Positions 1 to 9,244 of a stretch of DNA of 64,000 bases are shown here, piece after piece. The number at the start of each line of letters is the position of its first letter. The stretch's first letter is position 1. The notes below the pieces were generated by a model, which saw only the letters and a program-made list of their open reading frames with translations, did not search any database and was not told the DNA's origin. Both the position numbers and the translations under genes were made by a program. Origin of the DNA: Acinetobacter sp. CS-2 (GTDB lineage Bacteria; Pseudomonadota; Gammaproteobacteria; Pseudomonadales; Moraxellaceae); contig NZ_CP067019.1 of assembly GCF_016599715.1 (NCBI RefSeq), forward strand, positions 2,542,001-2,606,000, read 5' to 3'.

Positions 1-228
1 CGTATTTTCATCCTGTATAGAGGGTGTCTGTTTTGCTTCAACAGGTGTTTGGGCTGTAGTTGACACGACATGATGCTGTGAATGATCGACCGGTATTTCA
101 TTTTGTGGTGACATCTGCACTTCCGCCATCGACATGGTTTGATGACTTGGTTGTGCAAAACTTGGTCCAGAGAGCAACAGTATCGAGACACTCAATGTGC
201 TCATTGCAAAGAAATTAATGATGCGCAT
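1..228 (-). CDS. copB: Copper resistance protein CopB, N-terminal part (cut by window edge)
   Basis: The visible 76 codons start with ATG and encode a signal peptide (MRIINFFAMSTLSVSILLL, cleavage likely after SFA) followed by a His/Met-rich segment with HQTMSMAEVQM and HSQHH. That is the usual N-terminus of CopB/PcoB, an outer-membrane beta-barrel of copper resistance. The start is supported by an AAGGAG ribosome site 7 nt upstream. The gene begins inside the last codons of copA, with a 14-nt overlap, so the two are translationally coupled. The barrel domain lies outside the window, so the family call rests on signal peptide, composition and its position behind copA. Confidence 0.8.
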   Translation of the reverse strand, partial: MRIINFFAMSTLSVSILLLSGPSFAQPSHQTMSMAEVQMSPQNEIPVDHSQHHVVSTTAQTPVEAKQTPSIQDENT

Positions 229-2137
229 GTGAGTCTCCTTGCTGAACTTGAGCCGGCGTAGCAGGTGAAGCTAGCGTTTTATTTCCATCCACATTGGCCA
301 CCACCAGTTTACTCATCATACCCGACGACATGTGATAGAGCAGATGACAATGAATCGCCCATTCTCCCAATTCATCAGCGGTCAGTAATGCCGTTACCGT
401 TTTACCCGGTGGCACAATCAGGGTGTGTTTATTTGGCATATTGGCACTACTTTGCCCATTTTCCAGCTGCATAAACATGCCATGCAGATGCATCGGATGC
501 GCCATCATGCTGTCATTGATAAATTTCAGCCGGATACGTTCGCCATACTTCATCTGTAGCGGTTTCACTTCGGTAAATTTCTTGCCATTGATGGTCCAGA
601 TATAACGCTCCATGTTGCCGCCCAAACGCACTTCCAGCTCTCTCTCTGCCGGACGGGTATCGGGCTGTGGAGTGAGTGATTTCAAGTCGCTATATTGCAG
701 TGCCTTATGCCCTGCGGGTGTGGATGCATTGCCCCAGCCGTAAACCACGGCTACCTTATTATCTGAAGCAGGTTGTTCTGTACGATGCGTTGTATGGCTT
801 TGCTCGTACGGCTGATCAGACTCAGGTTTTGCTGCCTGTGGCATAGCGTGTTGTTGAGTCACATGTTGCGAATGCTCCTGCATGACAGCATGATTCATTT
901 GAGTATGATCCATTCCAGCCATATCATGTTGCATGGATGAATGATTCATTGACGAGTGATCCATCATTTGATGTTTCATTGTGCCGGCACTGCTTTGATT
1001 TGGACTACTCTGATGATCATCCATCTGGGCATGGTTGGTATGATCACTGGATGCAGAACCGTGACCCATATCTTCCATCGTTAACAAGGCACGTGGACGT
1101 GGTTTCGGCACAGTAATGCCCTGCTTTATTGCTGCCTGCTCATTGTGCAATGAACCAATCGCAAAACCGCTGCGGTCAATCGATTCGGCTTCAATCTGAT
1201 AATGATTGGCCTTGGGTTCAACCATAACATCATAAGTCTCAGCGGTTCCGATGCGAAATTCATCGACAGGTACCGGTTGCACAGGCTGGCCATCGGCACT
1301 AACCACCGTCATCTTCAAGTCAGGAATACGCACATCATAAAAAGACATGGCTGAAGCATTGATAAAACGTAAACGGACTTTTTCATCTGGTTTAAACATG
1401 CCCGTCCAGTTCTGTTGCGGCGTTTTGCCATTGATCAGGAAGGTATAACCGGTGACATCGGACAAATCGGTTTTCAGCATGCGCATCTGATTCCACATGG
1501 AACGATCTTGCCAGGTACTTTTGAGTCCATCACGCTTAACTTGTTTCAACACGTCGGCCACAGTTTCACGCCGATTTTGGTAGTATTCAGCCGACTTTTT
1601 CAGGTTCTTCTGAATCTGATCACTGCCTGATTGATGAAAATCGGACAGCATCACCACATAATCACGATCAGCCTGTTCATGCGCTGCTAGCGGCTTTTTC
1701 CCTTTGGGATAAATCACCAAAGCACCATATAAACCGTCCTGTTCCTGTCCTTTGGAATGCGCGTGATACCAGTAGGTACCGTTTTGCCGCACCTTGAAAC
1801 GATAGACAAAATCCGCCTGTGGTTTAATCCCTTGAAACTGGTTAAAACCCGGCACCCCATCCATCAGTCCCGGCAGCAATAAACCATGCCAGTGAATGGA
1901 GCTTTCCTTGTTTTTCAGATTGTTATGCACATGAATAACGGCATCATCGCCTTCTTCAAATTCGAGAAGGGGTGCTGGAAATTGACCATTCACGGTAATC
2001 CGTTTTAAGGGCTTTCCGGTGATATTTACGTTCTGTTCATCAATGTTGAGATGATATTCTTTGACCGCAGCAAACGACCACGACGATGACACTAAACAGA
2101 CCCCAATCACGAGGCTTTGACTTAATTGTATAGACAT
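215..2137 (-). CDS. copA: CopA/PcoA-type multicopper oxidase
   Basis: A 640-residue periplasmic multicopper oxidase of the CopA/PcoA copper-resistance family, which oxidises Cu(I) and sequesters copper. It has a signal peptide (about residues 1-23). Cupredoxin copper motifs are seen at both ends: HWHG at about 82-85 and HAHS at 125-128, then HPMHLHG and HCHLLYHMSSGM near the C-terminus. Between them, at roughly 360-450, lies a low-complexity region very rich in Met and His (repeats like MDHSSMNHSSM), typical of copper-binding inserts in CopA. It is the middle gene of the copper operon, 44 nt downstream of the CopL-like gene and overlapping copB. Regulation by copper is expected but no operator could be assigned. 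Confidence 0.95.
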   Translation of the reverse strand: MSIQLSQSLVIGVCLVSSSWSFAAVKEYHLNIDEQNVNITGKPLKRITVNGQFPAPLLEFEEGDDAVIHVHNNLKNKESSIHWHGLLLPGLMDGVPGFNQFQGIKPQADFVYRFKVRQNGTYWYHAHSKGQEQDGLYGALVIYPKGKKPLAAHEQADRDYVVMLSDFHQSGSDQIQKNLKKSAEYYQNRRETVADVLKQVKRDGLKSTWQDRSMWNQMRMLKTDLSDVTGYTFLINGKTPQQNWTGMFKPDEKVRLRFINASAMSFYDVRIPDLKMTVVSADGQPVQPVPVDEFRIGTAETYDVMVEPKANHYQIEAESIDRSGFAIGSLHNEQAAIKQGITVPKPRPRALLTMEDMGHGSASSDHTNHAQMDDHQSSPNQSSAGTMKHQMMDHSSMNHSSMQHDMAGMDHTQMNHAVMQEHSQHVTQQHAMPQAAKPESDQPYEQSHTTHRTEQPASDNKVAVVYGWGNASTPAGHKALQYSDLKSLTPQPDTRPAERELEVRLGGNMERYIWTINGKKFTEVKPLQMKYGERIRLKFINDSMMAHPMHLHGMFMQLENGQSSANMPNKHTLIVPPGKTVTALLTADELGEWAIHCHLLYHMSSGMMSKLVVANVDGNKTLASPATPAQVQQGDSHAHH

Positions 2138-2181
2138 GACTAAACCTATAATTTAAAAATAAAAAGTTTTTTAAATCACGG

Positions 2182-2637
2182 TCAAGCTTTTGGGGGACGT
2201 AAAATCTGCTGCCAGAAACCGCTTAAATGCTGGGCGGAATAAGTAAAATTCAGCTGTGGATGTTCTTGAATGGCTTGCACATGTACCAGAGGGTGTGCTT
2301 GAGAATCCAGCCAGAGACTGAGACTCTGACAATGCAACTGTAGGCAATCATTACAACTGAAATGTTGCTGTTGATCGCTCATGCCCTGATTACAATCCAG
2401 ATCATGGGACACGTCTACCTGTTCGACAGGATGCTGCTGCATGTGCGGTTGAGTATTGACTGAATCATGGCAACCCGACATGGTCATCATGGACATTTTA
2501 TCTTCATGTTGAGCCGTCAATTCACTCATCATTTGCTGATGCATCGGCTGTTCAAATGCCAAGACAGCATTGCTCCACCCAATGGCAAAAACCATCAGGA
2601 ACACAAACCAAGCCTGTTTGCGTAATGAAGTGGGCAC
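2182..2637 (-). CDS. CopL-like exported Cys/His/Met-rich copper-associated protein
   Basis: A 151-residue protein with an N-terminal hydrophobic signal (about residues 10-28, ending VLA). The mature part is rich in Met, His and Cys: a QMMSEL and MSMMTMSGCH stretch, then CNDCLQLHC. It ends in PPKA, a proline-rich tail seen in small copper-linked proteins of the DUF2946/CopL type. It is the first gene of the copper operon, immediately before copA. The exact family is inferred from composition, size and position. A role in periplasmic copper binding or in regulating copA is possible but not shown by the sequence. Confidence 0.6.
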   Translation of the reverse strand: MPTSLRKQAWFVFLMVFAIGWSNAVLAFEQPMHQQMMSELTAQHEDKMSMMTMSGCHDSVNTQPHMQQHPVEQVDVSHDLDCNQGMSDQQQHFSCNDCLQLHCQSLSLWLDSQAHPLVHVQAIQEHPQLNFTYSAQHLSGFWQQILRPPKA

Positions 2638-2863
2638 AGTATTGTCCTTAGCCGATGCACAATAAAAGATAAATCATGTTCTTTTGATTTCAGTCTACCA
2701 GCATAATCAAGATATAAGTTATACACAATTTTTAAATTTATGCTAAACAGTGTCAAGTCAGGTTGAATAATGCCAACTTAAACAATAAAGTTATTTTTTA
2801 AACAGTATTATTTTTAAGCATAGATGAATAAAGCATCATATTTTTTAATGCCTTAACAAGCTA

Positions 2864-2889
2864 AAAAAGGACTCATTTGAGTCCTTTTT
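2864..2889. terminator. Bidirectional rho-independent terminator
   Basis: A perfect 12-bp stem (AAAAAGGACTCA / TGAGTCCTTTTT) with a 2-nt centre and an A-tract and T-tract on the two sides. It lies between rpe and the copper operon, so it can insulate the copper genes from rpe read-through. Confidence 0.8.
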
Positions 2890-2920
2890 ATACATTTAAT
2901 GTCTAATTATTAAACTATTG

Positions 2921-3029
2921 ATCTACAATTGTTTATAAACTAATCAAGTTATCCATACAGTTATCTACACAGATATCCATATGGTTATCCATAAAGTTAT
3001 CCACAACTTAGCGATCATTAATTGTAGAT
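2921..3029. repeat. Five phased DnaA-box-like 9-mers inside a 10-bp inverted repeat
   Basis: Five 9-mers resembling the DnaA box TTATNCACA start at 2949, 2961, 2973, 2985 and 2997: TTATCCATA, TTATCTACA, ATATCCATA, TTATCCATA and TTATCCACA. Spacing is exactly 12 bp and all are in the same orientation. The array is bracketed by ATCTACAATT (2921-2930) and its reverse complement AATTGTAGAT (3020-3029). A 10-bp palindrome GTTTATAAAC sits at 2931-2940. It is intergenic, between rpe and the copper operon. Function is unknown. DnaA binding or titration is the natural hypothesis. Confidence 0.7.
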
Positions 3030-3031
3030 TA

Positions 3032-3718
3032 TTAGAGATTAACTGAGCCTACTTTTGCCAGTTCTGAACGCATTTCATCAATGACAGCTTGATAATCTGG
3101 CTTGCCAAAAATAGCCGAACCGGCAACAAACATATCTGCGCCTGCTTCTGCAATTTCGCGAATATTGGCTGGAGTCACCCCACCATCAACTTCTAAACGG
3201 ATGTCACGGCCAGAGGCATCAATGATCTTGCGTGCCTGACGAAGTTTATCCAAAGTCATGGGAATAAATTTCTGACCGCCAAAGCCCGGGTTAACACTCA
3301 TCAACAAAATTTGATCAACTTTGTCCAGCACATAGTCCAGGTAATGCAATGGTGTGGCCGGATTAAACACCAGACCAGCTTTGGCACCACCCGATTTAAT
3401 TAACTGTAAAGAACGGTCAATATGATCCGTCGCTTCCGGGTGAAAAGTAATAATGTCAGCACCCGCTTCCAGGAAATCGCCAATCATACGGTCTACAGGC
3501 GACACCATCAGATGCACATCAATCGGTGCCTGAATCCCGTATTTTTTTAATGCTTTACATACCCCTGCACCAAAAGTCAGGTTAGGTACGTAATGGTTAT
3601 CCATGACATCAAAGTGTACGACATCGGCACCTGCTGCAAGCACATTTTCAACTTCTTCACCTAAACGGGCAAAGTCGGCAGATAAAATGGAAGGTGCAAT
3701 TAAATATGGCTTGGACAT
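3032..3718 (-). CDS. rpe: Ribulose-phosphate 3-epimerase
   Basis: A TIM-barrel epimerase that interconverts ribulose 5-phosphate and xylulose 5-phosphate in the pentose phosphate pathway. Family motifs are clear: [13 protein letters not shown] at the N-terminus, [17 protein letters not shown] with the metal-binding Asp and His, [16 protein letters not shown], and EVDGGV near the end. The start used gives [12 protein letters not shown], 228 residues, matching the usual family length. An in-frame ATG seven codons upstream (3739) also exists, and neither has a strong ribosome site. It appears to be a single-gene unit. Confidence 0.95.
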   Translation of the reverse strand: MSKPYLIAPSILSADFARLGEEVENVLAAGADVVHFDVMDNHYVPNLTFGAGVCKALKKYGIQAPIDVHLMVSPVDRMIGDFLEAGADIITFHPEATDHIDRSLQLIKSGGAKAGLVFNPATPLHYLDYVLDKVDQILLMSVNPGFGGQKFIPMTLDKLRQARKIIDASGRDIRLEVDGGVTPANIREIAEAGADMFVAGSAIFGKPDYQAVIDEMRSELAKVGSVNL

Positions 3719-3819
3719 GGAGAGAACCTGGCTATGCATTTGAATTGATTTTTCACATTATAACAAATTGCATCTTAGTGCTGTGATTCAATCCTGTTTA
3801 TTCAGGCATTGATGACAGC

Positions 3820-3850
3820 AAAAAAAATAAGGAGCTGTTGTGCTCCTTAT
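3820..3850 (-). terminator. Rho-independent terminator after fghA
   Basis: A 9-bp stem (ATAAGGAGC / GCTCCTTAT) with a 6-nt loop, followed on the minus strand by a run of T. It lies 25 nt past the fghA stop codon. Confidence 0.8.
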
Positions 3851-3874
3851 GTTCTGAGTAAATTTGCTGCTCAA

Positions 3875-4717
3875 TCAAATGTATACATCAAGTTGTACCG
3901 CATGAAACTGCAGATGATCATCCATAAAGGTCTGAATAAAGTAATAACCATGATCATAACCGGCATGTTCACGCAAGGTCAGGGACTGACCTACTTCGGC
4001 ACAGGCCTGTTTGAATAAGGCCGGATTCAGCTGGCTATAGAACTGGTCCTTAGCCCCCTGATCAATCAGAATCTCCTGAAACAAGGCACCTTTAGACTGA
4101 ACCAGAGCCGTTGCATCATGCTTTTTCCATTCTGTCTGGTCAGCACCTAAATAATTGGAAAAGGCTTTCTCACCCCACGGACATTGGCTCGGTGCGCAAA
4201 TCGGAGCAAAAGCGGATACCGATTTAAATTTTTCCGGGTATTTAAATGCCAGTGTCAGCGCACCATGTCCGCCCATAGAATGCCCGAAGATGCCTATCGC
4301 ATCCGCTTGCAGTGGAAAGTTTTGCATCACCACAGCATAAAGCTCATCGGCAATGAAGCTTTCCATTTGATAATGCTCAGCCCACGGTGCCTGAGTAGCA
4401 TTGATATAAAATCCGGCACCCTGACCGATGTCCCAGGAATCCCCTGCTGCGACCTGCTCGCCTCGGGGTGAGGTATCCGGACTGATCAGAATCAAACCCA
4501 GCTGTGCTGCCAAACGTTGCGCATGGGCTTTAATTGCAAAAGTTTCTTCAGTACAAGTCAGACCTGCCAGATAAAACAGGGCGGGACAAGGCTGACCTGT
4601 TAAGGCCTGATGGGGCAAGAAAATTCCAAATTTCGCCTGCCCTTTTAAGCTCTTGGAATTAAAAACATAAATTCGCTGTTCCCCATCAAAGCATCGATTC
4701 GCTTGCATTAATTCCAT
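3875..4717 (-). CDS. fghA: S-formylglutathione hydrolase
   Basis: A 280-residue alpha/beta-hydrolase of the esterase D family that hydrolyses S-formylglutathione to formate and glutathione, the last step of glutathione-dependent formaldehyde removal. Motifs seen: LAGLTCTEE (oxyanion region, about 50-58), GHSMGGHGAL with the nucleophile Ser at about 147, an Asp in DQGAKDQF, and the catalytic His in HAGYDHGYYF. Length matches the family. An AAGGA ribosome site precedes the ATG. It starts 11 nt after the C13 peptidase gene, so the two probably share a transcript. The usual partner, glutathione-dependent formaldehyde dehydrogenase, is not in the window. Confidence 0.93.
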   Translation of the reverse strand: MELMQANRCFDGEQRIYVFNSKSLKGQAKFGIFLPHQALTGQPCPALFYLAGLTCTEETFAIKAHAQRLAAQLGLILISPDTSPRGEQVAAGDSWDIGQGAGFYINATQAPWAEHYQMESFIADELYAVVMQNFPLQADAIGIFGHSMGGHGALTLAFKYPEKFKSVSAFAPICAPSQCPWGEKAFSNYLGADQTEWKKHDATALVQSKGALFQEILIDQGAKDQFYSQLNPALFKQACAEVGQSLTLREHAGYDHGYYFIQTFMDDHLQFHAVQLDVYI

Positions 4718-4728
4718 CGTTATTTTCC

Positions 4729-6141
4729 TTATTGTGCTGCCACACTTAATTGTGGGCTTTCTATTTTCATATCTGTCTGAGTTGTAGCTGGAAATAAGCG
4801 TTGCTCAAGTTGCGGCAACATAAATTCCATATTCTTGCCAATTGACCATTGCGGTTCAGAGGCTTCAAATCCTTGTGCTGTTTCCCATTGTGCCACTGTT
4901 TTTTTGGTCTGCTCAAAAGCACTTTCTATAGACATCTGCTCGCGCATGGCCTGATCAAAGAAAGCCCGTCCAAAATAAGTATAATCCGCTTCATTCGAAC
5001 AGCCAAACGATGCACGATCAGCCGCAGATGCGGTAATAATCAAGGTATTATCATCCTGCAAAGCGGGAACAAAACTCCCCGAATAACAGGCTGAAATTAC
5101 GATTACCCGCCAACGGATGCCTGATTTATCCAGAGTATCTTTAAGCCATTTAGGATCGACATCATTTAAATCAATCGGGTCATTTTCCATTTCAAACTGG
5201 TTCGGCAAACCATGTGAAGTCATGTATAAAAATAACACATCACTTTCTTTATTCATTTGCTGCCCGATACGGCGTAAAGCCATTTCCATACTGGTGCGTG
5301 AAGCAATCGGCATTTGAGTGCGGGTTTCAGGGTTATTAATCAGGGCCAATGAACGGCCAAAAGTCCCAAAACGGGTATCAAACTGTTCTTTAATCCGTTC
5401 AACTTCCGACTTAAAAACATCCTGATAACCTGCCCCTGCAACGCCTAAAAAGTACCAGTGCGACTGGGCAAACTCCCCATACTGTATCGATTCCAGCGAC
5501 TTGTTCAAGATCCGGTTCTGGGCATAAAAAGCATCTTCGGCAAATGTCGGCGGGCTTTCTTCAACTTTCCAGATCGGCTGGCTTTTCACCGACATTTGCC
5601 ACACCACAAGGGTGAACAGTGTCGCAGCGACAATCAGTGCCCGCTCCCACCATGGCCATTTCAGCTCACGGGAAAAGACCCATACCACCGCCAAGCTCTG
5701 CCAGACGAACAGCACCATAAAGATAGTCGGCAAATAGTCATACAATATATAAGGCAATACATCAATAAGGCCCAGATACTGGATCAGACTTTGCAATAAG
5801 GCGATATGGGTATCCAGTACCAGCCACAACAAGGCAGGTACCAGCATCAAACGTGGATTATTGATCCGCTGGGAAAGAAAAATACCGACGATGAGTGCAA
5901 TAAAAGGCCATAAAGCATAACTGATCAGGCCTTGCGGGTTAAACTCCCCCATCTCCTCCGCACTGAGCCAACTGAATAAGCTGTTGGCACTGCCGCCTAA
6001 AATTCCCCAAAAAATCAGTTGTAGAATCGAGGGACGTACAATTTGCAAAGATCGGCGTGAACCCAGAAAAAGCCACATCCCGGCAGTTTGGTTGCTCTTA
6101 AAATCATGCCAAAAATTGATGGAGGGTTTAAAGTCGATCAT
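4729..6141 (-). CDS. Membrane protein with C-terminal C13 (legumain/caspase-like) cysteine peptidase domain
   Basis: A 470-residue protein. The first ~185 residues hold about five hydrophobic segments (roughly 36-56, 72-90, 98-118, 128-155 and 165-183). The rest looks soluble. The soluble part carries a Peptidase_C13-type dyad: the His in MTSHGLP (about 310) and the Cys in VISACYSGSF (about 352), the layout found in legumain, GPI8 and caspase-like folds. The topology suggests an inner-membrane protein with one catalytic domain on one side. The substrate is unknown. It probably forms an operon with fghA. The C13 assignment is from motifs and the active fold is inferred. Confidence 0.8.
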   Translation of the reverse strand: MIDFKPSINFWHDFKSNQTAGMWLFLGSRRSLQIVRPSILQLIFWGILGGSANSLFSWLSAEEMGEFNPQGLISYALWPFIALIVGIFLSQRINNPRLMLVPALLWLVLDTHIALLQSLIQYLGLIDVLPYILYDYLPTIFMVLFVWQSLAVVWVFSRELKWPWWERALIVAATLFTLVVWQMSVKSQPIWKVEESPPTFAEDAFYAQNRILNKSLESIQYGEFAQSHWYFLGVAGAGYQDVFKSEVERIKEQFDTRFGTFGRSLALINNPETRTQMPIASRTSMEMALRRIGQQMNKESDVLFLYMTSHGLPNQFEMENDPIDLNDVDPKWLKDTLDKSGIRWRVIVISACYSGSFVPALQDDNTLIITASAADRASFGCSNEADYTYFGRAFFDQAMREQMSIESAFEQTKKTVAQWETAQGFEASEPQWSIGKNMEFMLPQLEQRLFPATTQTDMKIESPQLSVAAQ

Positions 6142-6264
6142 AAGATTTTCGGGGGGCTTTAGCTCGCGAGTTTACACTCTAAGTTTATGCTTGATGGAAT
6201 TTTTATCAATGCTGCTTTGGGACTATATAACAAATTAATGCACATTATTGAAACAATTACCAAA

Positions 6265-7071
6265 CTACTCGGGAAAATGATGCTGAAAGTAGGCATCAAA
6301 ACGACAGGCATCTCCCTGCCATTGATGATCCGGTTCCAGGTTAGCCAAATAGACAGCCAGACGCGGCCGCTTCACCACCACACGTTTTGCCACTTTTTTT
6401 GCCAAAGTTAACAGATTATCACCCAGATCCATTTCCCCATGTTCGGGCAATAACAGATGTAATAATTGCATCTGTTTTTTCACTTGTGCCTGTTTTTTAA
6501 TGGCTTGTTGATTCTGGTCACGCTGCGGAAACATCGGATCAAGATAAACCACATCTACCACACGTTTCTGTTCCGCCTGCCGGGTTAGGTAATCGGCAGA
6601 ATCAGAGAAAACCAGATGAATTCGTGACACTACTGAACTAAGAAAAGCATCATTTTGCGCATAGTTTTTACTGTCTTCCAGTAAGGTAAACAAGATCGGA
6701 TGCCGTTCAACCAGGGTGACTTCAGCACCCAAATGTGCCATTAACAAACTGTCATGACCTAAACCGGCAGTCGCGTCAATTAATGTAGGCTTTTCACCCA
6801 GATTACAGGCGCGTGCAATCATTTCAGATTTTAACGATGAGCGTTTTAAACGCGGCACTTCAGCTTTCCAGTCGGGCTGCATCTTCATGCCATTGGCACA
6901 CAACCACAATCCCGATTCATCTACACATAAAGCCAGTTCCGGATTTAAACGTAAAAATCGGGCATTCAACTTTTCAATGATCTCAACATTTACACTGACA
7001 CCACGTGAAGAAAGCACAGTAGAATACTGCTGTGCTTGTGCTTGAAACTGAACTTCTGTAAACAAATGCAT
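6265..7071 (-). CDS. rsmJ: 16S rRNA (guanine-1516-N2)-methyltransferase
   Basis: A 268-residue SAM-dependent methyltransferase of the RsmJ family, which methylates G1516 of 16S rRNA. It contains [15 protein letters not shown] (SAM-binding motif I), [12 protein letters not shown] after it, and the catalytic-type [12 protein letters not shown] motif. The start chosen is the ATG that overlaps the uppP stop codon by one base (TAATG), giving translational coupling. A longer reading frame exists but would run into uppP. Confidence 0.9.
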   Translation of the reverse strand: MHLFTEVQFQAQAQQYSTVLSSRGVSVNVEIIEKLNARFLRLNPELALCVDESGLWLCANGMKMQPDWKAEVPRLKRSSLKSEMIARACNLGEKPTLIDATAGLGHDSLLMAHLGAEVTLVERHPILFTLLEDSKNYAQNDAFLSSVVSRIHLVFSDSADYLTRQAEQKRVVDVVYLDPMFPQRDQNQQAIKKQAQVKKQMQLLHLLLPEHGEMDLGDNLLTLAKKVAKRVVVKRPRLAVYLANLEPDHQWQGDACRFDAYFQHHFPE

Positions 7072-7892
7072 TACCAAGAAACCCAGCCTGTCCACCAAGT
7101 TGCCAAAATAAACAGACCAAAACCTATGCGGTAGTATGCAAATGCAGTGAAATCATGTTTCGATACATAGCGAATTAATGCACGAATCACGATAAGTGCA
7201 GAAATAAATGCCACAATAATACCCACTGCTAGAACAGCCATATCATTGCTATGCAAATCAGCCCTCATTTTATACATATCGAGTAAACCAGCACCCATTA
7301 ATACAGGAATACCCAGAAAGAAGGAAAATTCTGCTGCTGCTTTACGTGATACACCTAAAAATAAAGACCCGATAATGGTTGAGCCTGAACGTGAAGTCCC
7401 TGGGAATAAGGCTAAACATTGAATCAAACCAATTAAAGTCGCTTGCTTATAGGTCAAGTCATCTACTTCTTGAGTTTCAATGCTATGCGGACGGCGTTCA
7501 GCCCATAAAATAATAAAACCACCCACAATTAAGGCAATCGCGACAGTAATTGCATTAAACAAGTAGGCTTTGATGATATCGCCAAACGTTAAGCCGATAA
7601 TGATGATTGGAATTGAAGCAATAATTAAGTTAATACTTAAACGGCGGCCCTGTTCTTGACCTTTTAAGCCACCGATTAAAGCGCCCCAAAGTTTGCCCCA
7701 GTACTCGTAAATCACCGCTGCAATTGCACCAATCTGCACTGCAACCGCAAACATATCTCTTTTTTCAATGGTCCAGAAATCTAAAAGCTGACCTGCTAAG
7801 ATTAAATGCCCGGTACTTGAAATCGGTAGAAATTCAGTAATCCCCTCTACCAAGCCCATGATGGCCGCTTTAAATAATAATAAAAGATCCAT
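7071..7892 (-). CDS. uppP: Undecaprenyl-diphosphatase (UppP/BacA)
   Basis: A 273-residue integral membrane phosphatase that converts undecaprenyl diphosphate to the monophosphate, recycling the lipid carrier for peptidoglycan and other polymers. Hallmarks are the N-terminal [20 protein letters not shown] motif and the [10 protein letters not shown] motif in the middle, with multiple hydrophobic helices throughout. It is the middle gene of tsaB-uppP-rsmJ: 8 nt after tsaB and overlapping rsmJ by one base. Confidence 0.96.
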   Translation of the reverse strand: MDLLLLFKAAIMGLVEGITEFLPISSTGHLILAGQLLDFWTIEKRDMFAVAVQIGAIAAVIYEYWGKLWGALIGGLKGQEQGRRLSINLIIASIPIIIIGLTFGDIIKAYLFNAITVAIALIVGGFIILWAERRPHSIETQEVDDLTYKQATLIGLIQCLALFPGTSRSGSTIIGSLFLGVSRKAAAEFSFFLGIPVLMGAGLLDMYKMRADLHSNDMAVLAVGIIVAFISALIVIRALIRYVSKHDFTAFAYYRIGFGLFILATWWTGWVSW

Positions 7893-7900
7893 ATCTAACC

Positions 7901-8569
7901 TTAAGTTGCTTTAATTTGTTCTGGAATTTTTTTCCACGCATTATCACGTAAATACACTGGTAGTGCTTCTTCAGCTGCAACCCAATGCTGCTGTAATGCA
8001 GCAATACGTGCAATTTGTGCAATATCTTGTGCTGTGGCAACAATCTCTTTAAATTCTATAGCTTCAGGCTGAATTAAAGCTGAACCTGAACCGACAAGTT
8101 CAAATCTGACGGCCTGACTGGCAGCACTATAATTTAACAGTTGCTCTGTATCCACAGCCTGCATAATACCCTGCTGATCCAGCTGAAAACTCGCAATATA
8201 GACTTCATTCATACGCGCATCCAGTACTGCAGTCACTGCGGTTAAACCTGCCACACGGTATGCTGCCTGTGCCAGAGCTTGCAGGGTTGAAACAGGAACA
8301 ACAGGTAGATCATTGGCCCATGCCAGGGCCTGAGTCACGGCAGCATTAATACGTACCCCACTAAAAGAACCAGGACCACGGCTAAATGCAATTGCAGTTA
8401 AGTCAGCAGCAGACAATCCAAGCTGGGTAAAAGCCTGTTCAATCATTGGGAGAATCGTTTGCGTTTGTGCTTTTGCTCGCGCATCTAATTGAAAAAATAA
8501 TTCTTGAGTGTCATCTACAATAGAAATGGAACACTGCTCATTGGCAGTTTCCAATGCCAGCAACTTCAT
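7901..8569 (-). CDS. tsaB: tRNA threonylcarbamoyladenosine biosynthesis protein TsaB
   Basis: A 222-residue protein of the TsaB (YeaZ) family, which partners TsaD and TsaE in adding the threonylcarbamoyl group to A37 of ANN-decoding tRNAs. The ASKHA-type N-terminus MKLLALETANEQCSISIVDD and the central FSRGPGSFSGVRI motif are diagnostic. The start used has TTAAGG 8 nt upstream. An upstream in-frame ATG (8620) would add 17 unlikely residues. It heads a transcript with uppP and rsmJ. Confidence 0.93.
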   Translation of the reverse strand: MKLLALETANEQCSISIVDDTQELFFQLDARAKAQTQTILPMIEQAFTQLGLSAADLTAIAFSRGPGSFSGVRINAAVTQALAWANDLPVVPVSTLQALAQAAYRVAGLTAVTAVLDARMNEVYIASFQLDQQGIMQAVDTEQLLNYSAASQAVRFELVGSGSALIQPEAIEFKEIVATAQDIAQIARIAALQQHWVAAEEALPVYLRDNAWKKIPEQIKAT

Positions 8570-8656
8570 GCACAACCTTAATTTATTTAAATATAAAAAA
8601 CGTCGGATATCATACTCCACTCATGCGTGCGAGGCGAGATTTTCCATCTGCAGGAT

Positions 8657-8683
8657 ACAAAAAAGCCAAGCTCTCGCTTGGCT
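8657..8683 (-). terminator. Rho-independent terminator after the gamma-carbonic-anhydrase-like gene
   Basis: An 8-bp stem AGCCAAGC / GCTTGGCT with a 4-nt loop, followed on the minus strand by six T. It sits just after the stop of the gene at 8701. Confidence 0.85.
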
Positions 8684-8700
8684 GAATATCTCGTTTCAAA

Positions 8701-9231
8701 TTACAGTTCAACCGACTCTAAATGCTGAAAATTTTTGAAATGCTCGGCATAGTGCATGGCACTCATTTTTAATTTGGCTTCAGCCGCCTCATCCAGCGTT
8801 TTGACGATTTTACCTGGCGAACCCATGACCACAGAATTGTCCGGAATCACCTTACCTTCTGGAATTAAGGCATTAGCACCAATAATACAATTTCTACCAA
8901 TCACGGCATGATTTAAAATCACGCTGTTAATGCCGATCAGCGTGTTATCTCCTACGGTGCAGCCATGCAACATGGCCTGATGGCCAATCGTGACATAGCT
9001 TCCAATATGCATTTCAATACCTGCATCGGTATGTAAAACGGCATTTTCCTGCACATTGGTAAAATCCCCTAACGTGATTTTACTGTTATCGCCCCGAATC
9101 ACGGCGCCAAACCAGACACTGACCTGCTTGCCCATTTCTACCTGGCCGATAACGGTCGCATTATCTGCCACCCAGCCATCCCAAGGTTGATGCGTTGCTT
9201 GAGGTGTATATCCTTTAAATTTATAAATCAT
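8701..9231 (-). CDS. Gamma carbonic anhydrase family (PaaY/YrdA-like) hexapeptide-repeat protein
   Basis: A 176-residue left-handed beta-helix protein. Hexapeptide repeats run through most of the length, and the zinc-type histidines of gamma carbonic anhydrases are present (His in VLHTDAGIE, IGHQAMLHGC). The N-terminus IRGDNSKITLGDFTNVQENA matches the family. Members bind zinc in a trimer. Some are carbonic anhydrases and others have thioesterase or unknown roles, so the activity here cannot be fixed. It lies 13 nt after the CoA-type NUDIX gene and likely shares its transcript. Confidence 0.85.
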   Translation of the reverse strand: MIYKFKGYTPQATHQPWDGWVADNATVIGQVEMGKQVSVWFGAVIRGDNSKITLGDFTNVQENAVLHTDAGIEMHIGSYVTIGHQAMLHGCTVGDNTLIGINSVILNHAVIGRNCIIGANALIPEGKVIPDNSVVMGSPGKIVKTLDEAAEAKLKMSAMHYAEHFKNFQHLESVEL

Positions 9232-9244
9232 GAGGTGAAATTCC

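Noticed and set aside
265..605. Plus-strand frames inside copA
   Set aside because: They are antisense shadows of a well-supported multicopper oxidase gene.
2949..3005. Chromosome replication origin
   Set aside because: There is no dnaA, dnaN or other origin gene nearby and the AT-rich unwinding region is not clear, so a main origin is unlikely. The array is reported as a repeat only.
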